A stretch of 64,000 nt of DNA. It comes from CAWFKS01 sp963816435. GTDB taxonomy: Bacteria > Pseudomonadota > Alphaproteobacteria > Rhizobiales > Rhizobiaceae. A model generated the notes under the pieces. The model was not told the DNA's origin. It worked only from the letters and a program-made list of their open reading frames with translations, and did no database searches. Below are positions 52,790 through 64,000 of this stretch, piece by piece. A program made the position numbers and the translations under genes. Within the stretch, counting starts at the first letter, position 1; every line of letters starts with the position of its first letter. Location: the NCBI GenBank assembly GCA_963816435.1, contig CAWFKS010000001.1:1-64000 (forward strand), read 5' to 3'.

Positions 52790-54241
52790 ATGGTGCGCGG
52801 CATTGCCGGCGTGCTGCTGGCGGCCGTGCTCGGCGGCTGCACGATGGCCAGCGTCGGCAACGGCGAGTTCACGCCGTCTTCCGAGCCCGTCACCGTCGAC
52901 ACCGTCACGCGCAACGACAAGCTGGCCGAGATCGCGCGCCAGCAGCATCCGCGCATCCTTGCGACCTATGGCGGCGAGTATTCCGATCCGAAGCTCGAAC
53001 GCGCGGTCGCCAAGATCGTCGGCAAGCTGACTGTGGTGTCGGACGATCCGAACCAGGCCTATCGCATCACCATTCTCAACTCGCCCAACGTCAACGCCTT
53101 CGCGCTGCCGGGCGGCTATCTCTACGTCACGCGCGGCCTGCTGGCGCTGGCCAACGATTCGGCCGAGGTGGCGGCGGTGCTGGCGCACGAGATGGGCCAC
53201 GTGACCGCCAATCACGGCATCCAGCGGCAGAAGAAGGAGGCCGAGGAGGTGCTTGCCTCGCAGGTCGTCGACGAGGTGCTCGGAAGCAGCCAGTCGGCCA
53301 AGGTGGCGCTGTTGCGCGGCAAGCTGCGGCTTGCCCAGTTTTCCCGGAACCAGGAGCTCGAGGCCGACGCCATAGGCATCAAGTCGATCGGCGAGGCCGG
53401 TTACGACCCCTATGCAGCCGCCCGCTTCCTGCAGTCGATGGCCGACTACGCCGATTTCCGGAGCGTCAGCGGTGCGGAGGACGAGAGCCTGGACTTTCTG
53501 GCCACGCACCCGAACACGCCCCAGCGCATCGATCTGGCGCGGCGCCATGCGCGGCAGTTCGGGCCGCCCGGGACGGGCGAGGTCGATCGCGACTCCTTGC
53601 TGTCGGGCATCGACGGCATGCTGTTCGGCGACACGCCGGATGAAGGTTATGTGCGCGGTCGCACCTTCCTGCATCCGAAGCTCGGCGTCAGTTTCACCGT
53701 GCCGCAAGGTTTCGTCATCGACAATTCGGCCGCCGCGGTCACAGCCGCCGGGCCGGGCGACGTGGCCATCCGCTTCGACGCGGTGTCGCTCGACACGCGA
53801 ACCTCTCTGCCCGACTACCTGCGTTCCGGCTGGGTTGCCGGCCTCGACGCTTCAAGCGTGCGCACCGAACAGCTCAACGGTTCGGAGGCAGCGACGGCGC
53901 GGGCCGCCGCCGACGGGTGGCAGTTCGCCATCACCGTGGTTCGCGCCGGCGATCAGGTCTATCGCCTGCTCACCGCTGCTCCGCAGGCGAGCGATCGGCT
54001 GGAGCCGACGGCGCGCGAGGTGGAGGCGAGCTTCCGGCGCCTTTCGGATGCCGAACGTGCCGCGCTGCATCCACTCAGGGTGCGCGTTGTGACGGTGCAG
54101 CCCGGCGAGAGCGTCGCCACGCTGGCCGGGCGCATGGTGGGCGTCGAGCGCAAGCTGGAGCTGTTTCGCCTGATCAACGCGCTCGGGCCGGGCGCGACGG
54201 TTTCGGCGGGCGAGCGGGTGAAGATCATCACCGATCAATAG
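52790..54241 (+). CDS. M48-family metalloprotease lipoprotein with LysM-like tail
   Basis: The 483-residue protein has a lipobox LGGC with Cys17, so it should be anchored to a membrane as a lipoprotein. The M48 domain has HEMGH at 133-137 and a downstream Glu ligand in NQELEADAIG. The C-terminal 50 residues (VVTVQPGESVATLAGRM...VSAGERVKII) resemble a LysM repeat, which would bind peptidoglycan. Relatives (BepA/LoiP-like) monitor outer-membrane protein assembly. The location beside rpoH2 fits envelope or heat stress quality control, which is an inference. Confidence 0.9.
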   Translation: MVRGIAGVLLAAVLGGCTMASVGNGEFTPSSEPVTVDTVTRNDKLAEIARQQHPRILATYGGEYSDPKLERAVAKIVGKLTVVSDDPNQAYRITILNSPNVNAFALPGGYLYVTRGLLALANDSAEVAAVLAHEMGHVTANHGIQRQKKEAEEVLASQVVDEVLGSSQSAKVALLRGKLRLAQFSRNQELEADAIGIKSIGEAGYDPYAAARFLQSMADYADFRSVSGAEDESLDFLATHPNTPQRIDLARRHARQFGPPGTGEVDRDSLLSGIDGMLFGDTPDEGYVRGRTFLHPKLGVSFTVPQGFVIDNSAAAVTAAGPGDVAIRFDAVSLDTRTSLPDYLRSGWVAGLDASSVRTEQLNGSEAATARAAADGWQFAITVVRAGDQVYRLLTAAPQASDRLEPTAREVEASFRRLSDAERAALHPLRVRVVTVQPGESVATLAGRMVGVERKLELFRLINALGPGATVSAGERVKIITDQ

Positions 54242-54302
54242 GGCGTCTGGCGCAGTTCAGCGCGTTGGCCAATGAGCTTCGGCGGCCGGAAGAGAACCCG
54301 GC

Positions 54303-55164
<862 letters not shown>

Positions 55165-55352
55165 CCTTGCGCTCCGATCTGCGCCGTTCCGCTACGGATC
55201 GGCGCTGCCACCCGAGATGCCGCGCGACCTGGGGATCGTCCCGAACAGCCCTGCCGCGGGTCAAGCGCAACAACGGCGTTGAGGCGCAATAAGTTCCATT
55301 TTGCACCTCACGGATAAGTGTTCGCCGCCGGCCCGGCCGTGAAGCGGTCAAC

Positions 55353-55378
55353 AAAAAACCCGGCACGAGGGCCGGGTT
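55353..55378 (-). terminator. rho-independent terminator after carD
   Basis: On the minus strand an 8-bp stem AACCCGGC/GCCGGGTT is followed by TTTTTTG. It lies 28 bases after the carD stop. Confidence 0.9.
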
Positions 55379-55405
55379 CTTTGCGTTCGCTGCGGCAGGC
55401 GGCGC

Positions 55406-55978
55406 TTACGCGGCCTCTTCCTGCTCGGATTCCTCGTTGTCGGCCTTGGCGCCGCGCCGTGGGCCCTTGTTGAGGTTGACCTCGATGAGGTGGACGGCCT
55501 CGGTCTCGGAGACACGGTTCACGGCCGCGATCTCGCGCGCCATGCGGTCGAGCGCGGCCTCGTAGAGCTGACGCTCGGAGTAGGATTGCTCGGGCTGGTT
55601 CTCGGCGCGGTAGAGATCGCGCACGACCTCGGAAATGGAGATCAGGTCGCCGGAATTGATCTTGGCGTCGTATTCCTGGGCGCGGCGCGACCACATGGTG
55701 CGCTTGACGCGGGCGCGGCCCTGCACGACCTTCAACGCGCGGTCGACATAGTCGGTCTCGGACAGCTTGCGCATGCCGATCGAAGCCGCCTTGGCGACGG
55801 GGACCTTGAGACGCATCTTGTCCTTCAGAAAGTCGATGACGAAGAGCTCCAGCTTGTGGCCGGCCACTTCCTGCTCCTCGATGGCGACAATCTGGCCGAC
55901 GCCATGCGCCGGGTAGACGATGGACTCGCCGGTCTTGAACCCGTTGCGCGTTGCTGACTTCTTCTGCTGGGTTGCCAT
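55406..55978 (-). CDS. carD: CarD-family transcriptional regulator
   Basis: The 190-residue protein has the CarD/TRCF RNA-polymerase-interaction domain near the start (FKTGESIVYPAHGVGQIVAIEEQEVAGHKLELFVI) and a helical C-terminal domain (about 95-170). It binds RNA polymerase beta and stabilises open promoter complexes at rRNA and other genes. An acidic tail (about 178-190) follows. ATG at 55978 begins the conserved protein; upstream in-frame sequence has no conserved features. Confidence 0.93.
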   Translation of the reverse strand: MATQQKKSATRNGFKTGESIVYPAHGVGQIVAIEEQEVAGHKLELFVIDFLKDKMRLKVPVAKAASIGMRKLSETDYVDRALKVVQGRARVKRTMWSRRAQEYDAKINSGDLISISEVVRDLYRAENQPEQSYSERQLYEAALDRMAREIAAVNRVSETEAVHLIEVNLNKGPRRGAKADNEESEQEEAA

Positions 55979-56339
55979 ACGCCGTAAACTCCTCAGTTCT
56001 GGCACCGGCACTTGACGGCCGGCTTCGCGATCGGACCGCTGCGGTCCGCACCTGCCCGTGTACAGCCATCCCGCCCCGGAGAACCGCGGGTCAGCGTGCG
56101 ACACAACGCGTCGACGCCTGACCCAGTTGCCTGGCCCGGATGCTGATTTCCGCCTTTCGAAGATTAACGCGTCAGCGTCATGAATCGACGTCGTGTCACC
56201 GGCATGGAGGGCTAATATAGTGCAAAAAGCTGAAAGAATCAACAATTTGCCGCACGCGCTAAGGCGATTCGCACCGAATCGGCGCGAATTGCGGCGTCGT
56301 GTTGTCGCAGGCTTGTGAGCGACGCAGTTGCCGCCGGCG
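55979..56339. other. 361-bp spacer between carD and fdxA
   Basis: No gene is recognised. It should contain the carD promoter and the fdxA 3' end. A 6-bp dyad GATTCG/CGAATC at 56266-56280 contains two GANTC sites, the target of the alphaproteobacterial CcrM methylase, within 15 bases. An AT-rich segment lies at 56215-56250. Confidence 0.45.
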
Positions 56340-56678
<339 letters not shown>

Positions 56679-56814
56679 GCCAAACTCCGCGCCAGACGCG
56701 CCTTCCAGTCGAATTTCGCCGGTGAGGTAGCGACTTTGCGCGCCGCTGGCAAGGTGCCGGGTTGCCGCGATTGCTGCGTTGCGGGAACGTTTTTCCAGTC
56801 GCCTGCCGGATCGC

Positions 56815-57210
56815 CTATTCGCCCTCGCGCAGCCGATCGATCTGGCGCCGCTCCTTCTTGGTCGGGCGACCCTGGCCCGGATCACGCTGCGGCACGTCGC
56901 CGATGCCTTCTTCCTTCGGTGGCGGTGGGGGCGTCAGGTCCTCGTAGAGCGTGCGCGCTTCCTCGGCCGGGCCGCGGCGGGTGCCCGGCGCCAGCACGCG
57001 GTAGACCAGGATCTTGCGTTCCAGGCTGATCACCAGGCCGTCGCCCGGCTTCACCTGGTGCGACGGCTGGTCGACCTTCTCGCGATTGACGCGCACGCGG
57101 CCGGCCTGCACCAGCTTGGCGGCCAGCGAGCGCGACTTGACGACCCGCGCGAAGAACAGCCAGCGGTCGAGGCGCTGGCGTCCCGCGACGGCGGCCGCTT
57201 CCTCGGCCAT
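56815..57210 (-). CDS. S4-domain RNA-binding protein (Hsp15-like)
   Basis: The 131-residue protein has an S4 RNA-binding domain at about residues 12-60 (RLDRWLFFARVVKSRSLAAKLVQAG), matching Hsp15/HslR, which handles stalled 50S subunits with attached nascent chains. The basic C-terminal tail is low complexity (PPPPPKEEG, GRPTKKERRQIDRLREGE). Its ATG directly follows the helicase stop codon, so the two are co-translated. Confidence 0.9.
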   Translation of the reverse strand: MAEEAAAVAGRQRLDRWLFFARVVKSRSLAAKLVQAGRVRVNREKVDQPSHQVKPGDGLVISLERKILVYRVLAPGTRRGPAEEARTLYEDLTPPPPPKEEGIGDVPQRDPGQGRPTKKERRQIDRLREGE

Positions 57211-60381
<3,171 letters not shown>

Positions 60382-60579
60382 GGGATCTTCGGCTTGCGTT
60401 CGCCCGGACGGAGCGTCCGGTTCCCGGCGATATGAGTATTGCGGGCCTTCGCTGCCAGTGGGAGCCACCGGAGAGAGTGCGATAGCACGGCGCGTGGGGC
60501 GGTTCAAAGGCGCTCGTGGCGAAAGCAGGCGAGGCCGTCTGTGCACAACTCCGGAGTACGCCGGCGTCGGACCCCGATC

Positions 60580-60660
60580 TTAACGGATGGAACGACTCTG
60601 GAACGAACAGGCGACGAATCACTGACTTGCGCACGATTCCGGGTTTGTTCACCCCAACAT
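60580..60660 (+). repeat. 80-bp dispersed repeat, copy A
   Basis: The 81-bp sequence starts TTAACGGATGG and ends GTTCACCCCAACAT. It shares a 13-base identical core GCGACGAATCACT and matching ends with copy B at 60856-60935, in the same orientation. Orientation is given relative to the plus strand only. Confidence 0.7.
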
Positions 60661-60734
60661 ATGGGTTGGGAGGCAGGTGGCCGCACCAGATGCTGAATCG
60701 ATGCCGCTTCCCATTTGCTTCAAATGCCGCCGAT

Positions 60735-60831
60735 CGCGTTAACCTTTGTCCAGCAGCTATCTGCTTCGATCATCGGCAGGGCTCGCAAGCCCCGGAAATC
60801 CTTGGCGAATTCTGAACGAAAGGTTAACGCG
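60735..60831. repeat. 13-bp perfect inverted repeat with 71-base spacer
   Basis: CGCGTTAACCTTT at 60735-60747 is the exact reverse complement of AAAGGTTAACGCG at 60819-60831. Both contain the palindrome GTTAAC. The pair lies between the two copies of the 80-bp repeat. Confidence 0.75.
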
Positions 60832-60855
60832 CGGGTCGCGCGTCGAGCCGCATGG

Positions 60856-60935
60856 TTAACAGATGGTCCAGAGGAAGAACGAACCAGCGACGAATCACTT
60901 TCGTAGCGCCGTTCCGGTTCCGTTCACCGCAACAT
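60856..60935 (+). repeat. 80-bp dispersed repeat, copy B
   Basis: The 80-bp sequence starts TTAACAGATGG and ends GTTCACCGCAACAT. It aligns to copy A with one or two single-base gaps. Identity is highest in the core GCGACGAATCACT and at both ends, which suggests selection on those blocks or a recent duplication. Confidence 0.7.
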
Positions 60936-61023
60936 CTTGTGTGTCCCCAAGGATATCAACCGGTTGTCCACAGCCTGTCCACCGAATGCGGGAAGACCGG
61001 GGCTGTCGGTGGTTCGCGGCGAA

Positions 61024-61962
61024 TTAACCAATCTGTCCCGGATCGGCACGCTGCTCGGTCGCGCCGCGCGCCGACGCGGCCATCCTGCGGCCGCTGTGCT
61101 CGGCCAGTCCGATGCCGCCCAGCACGAGCACGAGGGCCAGCGCCTGATAGGCGTGAAAGGCCTCTCCGAGCAGCAGGATCGACAGGCCGGTGCCGAATAT
61201 CGGCACGAGATTGAAGAAGAGCCCGGCGCGGTTGCCGCCGATCAGCTCGTTGCCGCGTATGTAGAAGACCTGCGACAGGACGGAGGCGAAGGTGCCGGCA
61301 TAGACGGCGACTGCCCAGCCCTGCGTGTCGGGCAGGATCATCCCGCCGCTCGCCGCTTCCCACGCGGTGAACGGCAGCGACGACACCAACGCCGAGGCGG
61401 CCAGCACCAGCATCAGGCTCTGCCAGCGGATTTGGGGCTTCACGCGCAGCGCGATCGTGTAGCCGGAGTAGAGCAGGATCGCCAACAGCATCAGCGCGTC
61501 GCCGGCATTGACGTCCAGCCCCGCCAGCCGGCCGATGTCTCCCTGGCTTGCGGTGAGCGCCACGCCGGCGACCGACATCAGGAAGCCGACGATCTGCGCG
61601 ATACTGACGCGCAGCCGAAACAGAACGAAATTGCCGAGGAAGACGAGCATCGGCACGCCCGCCTGCTCGATGGAGATGTTGATGGCGGTGGTGAATCTTG
61701 CCGCGCTGTAGAATGCCACGTTGAAGGCGGTGAAGCCCGCAGTCCCCAGCAGGAACAGATAGAGCAGCCTGGGGCGCACGACCGGCCAGTCGCGCTTCAG
61801 TCCCGGCAGCGAGAAGGTCGCGAGGATGATCGTGGCCATCGCCCAGCGCATCGAGGTCAGCAGCATCGGCGAGACGTGGCCGACGGCGAACTTGCCGGCA
61901 ACGGCATTGCCCGCCCAGAACAGCGTCGTCATCAGCAGCAATGAATAGGCGGTGCGATACAT
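61024..61962 (-). CDS. DMT-family transporter (EamA domains)
   Basis: The 312-residue inner-membrane protein has about ten hydrophobic segments in two EamA halves. The first half begins LLLMTTLFWAGNAVAGKFAVGHVSP and ends near LTASQGD; the second includes YAGTFASVLSQVFYIRGNELIGGNRAGLFFNLVPIFGTGLSILLLGE. The family exports amino acids or metabolites; the substrate is not known. It is divergent from purA with a 178-bp spacer. Confidence 0.9.
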   Translation of the reverse strand: MYRTAYSLLLMTTLFWAGNAVAGKFAVGHVSPMLLTSMRWAMATIILATFSLPGLKRDWPVVRPRLLYLFLLGTAGFTAFNVAFYSAARFTTAINISIEQAGVPMLVFLGNFVLFRLRVSIAQIVGFLMSVAGVALTASQGDIGRLAGLDVNAGDALMLLAILLYSGYTIALRVKPQIRWQSLMLVLAASALVSSLPFTAWEAASGGMILPDTQGWAVAVYAGTFASVLSQVFYIRGNELIGGNRAGLFFNLVPIFGTGLSILLLGEAFHAYQALALVLVLGGIGLAEHSGRRMAASARGATEQRADPGQIG

Positions 61963-62140
61963 CGTTCGGGGAGGTCCGTTGCGGCGGGTGCGGCCCCTCC
62001 GTTAGCCGGTAAGCCGGCTGCGGTAAATGCATGCCGGGGTAAGGCCCGCCTTGGCGGGCGAGGGGGTCGCGTGGCGGACGAGTTGTCGGTATAGAAGCCC
62101 GCGCGAATATAGGGGTGCTGCGGCACGAAAGGGAAAATCC

Positions 62141-63439
<1,299 letters not shown>

Positions 63440-63508
63440 GTTCGCTGACCCGTTTCGCGGGCATTTCTGCCCCGATTCGGGCGCCGAGACTGCAGGTAAT
63501 CAGGGAAA

Positions 63509-64000
63509 ATGGCAGATTTCGTCGCGGTACTGCGCAAGACAATCGACGGCCTGAACGACAATACGCCCGCGATGCGGGAAAAGGTCTACCAGAAGGCTCG
63601 GGCGACGGTCGAGACCAAGCTCGCGGCCATCAGTCCGCCGCCTCCCGCCGCCGCCGCCGATCGCCAGCGCAAGTCACTCGAGGACGCGATCGCCGTGGTC
63701 GAAGCAGACTACGCGCAGGCCGTCATCGAGTCGCCCGACGCTTCCGACGAGGCGCTGGAAGACGCCTTCGCAAGCCTGCGCGCGCCGATGGCGGACCTTA
63801 CGCCGAAGCCGCCCCTGCGGGCCGCCCCGCCGAAGGCCCCGCCCGTCCAACAGCCGCCCGAAGCGGAGTTCCCGGCGCCGCCCGAGCGCGAATACGCCGC
63901 TCCCGAGGTCGAGGAATGGGGCGAGGGCGAGGAAGCTGCCAACGATCCCGGCGACCGCCCCGCAAGGCAGCGGCGCGGCATCGGCGCCGGGCTGGTCGCG
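63509..64000 (+). CDS. hypothetical protein with Pro/Ala/Glu-rich region, 3' end beyond the window
   Basis: The first 164 residues start MADFVAVLRKTIDGLNDNTPAMREKVYQKARATVETKL, an amphipathic helical N-terminus, followed from about residue 95 by a Pro/Ala/Glu-rich, probably disordered region and then a basic GIGAGLVA segment that may lead into a membrane helix. CAGGGAAA lies just upstream of the ATG. It follows purA by 69 bp, which suggests co-transcription. The family is unrecognised. Homologous proteins downstream of purA in rhizobia are also uncharacterised, as far as I recall. Confidence 0.72.
   Translation, partial: MADFVAVLRKTIDGLNDNTPAMREKVYQKARATVETKLAAISPPPPAAAADRQRKSLEDAIAVVEADYAQAVIESPDASDEALEDAFASLRAPMADLTPKPPLRAAPPKAPPVQQPPEAEFPAPPEREYAAPEVEEWGEGEEAANDPGDRPARQRRGIGAGLVA

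Larger units (their letters stand above)
60382..61023. other. 642-bp gene-free interval with repeats
   Basis: No protein gene is recognised between the helicase start and the DMT transporter stop. The interval contains two copies of an about 80-bp repeat, a 13-bp perfect inverted repeat between them, two DnaA-box-like 9-mers differing by one base from TTATNCACA (60540-60548 on the minus strand, 60964-60972 on the plus strand) and several GANTC methylation sites. Confidence 0.6.

Noticed and set aside
60540..60980. Chromosomal replication origin
   Set aside because: Only two imperfect DnaA-box-like sites are present, and hemE, parAB, dnaA or gidB neighbours, expected near alphaproteobacterial origins, are absent. 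It is kept only as an unexplained repeat region.

Overview
The window comes from a GC-rich alphaproteobacterium of the order Rhizobiales, most like Mesorhizobium and relatives (Phyllobacteriaceae). The basis is family knowledge: gene neighbourhoods such as rplU-rpmA-GNAT-obgE-proB-proA-nadD-rsfS-rlmH-envC-ctpA-rppH, the atpHAGDC operon, tkt-gap-pgk-fba, and fdxA/S4 protein/SUV3-like helicase/carD/rpoH2, together with an L21 carrying a C-terminal helix-hairpin-helix extension. No database search was possible, so the genus is an inference.

Region 1 (1-12,610) looks like accessory DNA next to a tRNA. A tRNA-Ser(CGA) gene is followed directly by a 649-residue tyrosine integrase of the DUF6538 type. 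Beyond it lie an isomerase of the GST-kappa/HCCA type, a truncated IS3-family element, and a peptide or amide utilisation locus. In that locus one overlapping minus-strand operon encodes a binding protein, two permeases, two ATPases, an exported alpha/beta hydrolase and an M20 peptidase that is cut by the window edge. It is divergent from an amidase translationally coupled to an RpiR-type regulator.

Region 2 (12,611-37,000) is core chromosome: ribosomal proteins L21/L27, Obg GTPase, proline synthesis, NAD synthesis, ribosome silencing and 23S methylation, EnvC-CtpA cell-wall functions, a divergent polysaccharide deacetylase, RppH, periplasmic Cu/Zn superoxide dismutase, the complete F1 ATP synthase operon, a thioredoxin-CcdA pair and the PriA restart helicase. 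Region 3 (37,000-46,300) is a central carbon cluster (fsa, fba, pgk, gap, tkt) with a K+/H+ antiporter gene inside it, then zapA. Region 4 (46,300-52,600) combines an ABC-F protein and thiamine pyrophosphokinase on one strand with a TPP-riboswitch-controlled thiBPQ transporter on the other. Region 5 (52,600-64,000) has an M48 lipoprotein, the heat-shock sigma factor RpoH2, CarD, ferredoxin, an S4 RNA-binding protein, a long helicase, a 640-bp gene-free interval with duplicated and inverted repeats, a DMT exporter, purA and the start of a disordered-protein gene.

Two themes run through the window. First, at least eight single-base indels interrupt conserved genes that are normally intact (nadD, envC twice, rppH three times, cvrA, rpoH2), with a probable compensating pair in the helicase. 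Most are insertions, which fits residual consensus error better than gene decay. Second, several spacers inside operons hold long imperfect palindromes (SBP-permease, atpD-atpC, thiB-thiP). In thiB-thiP the palindrome contains the thiP ribosome-binding site. The least explained stretch is 60,540-60,980, with an 80-bp duplicated element around a 13-bp perfect inverted repeat.
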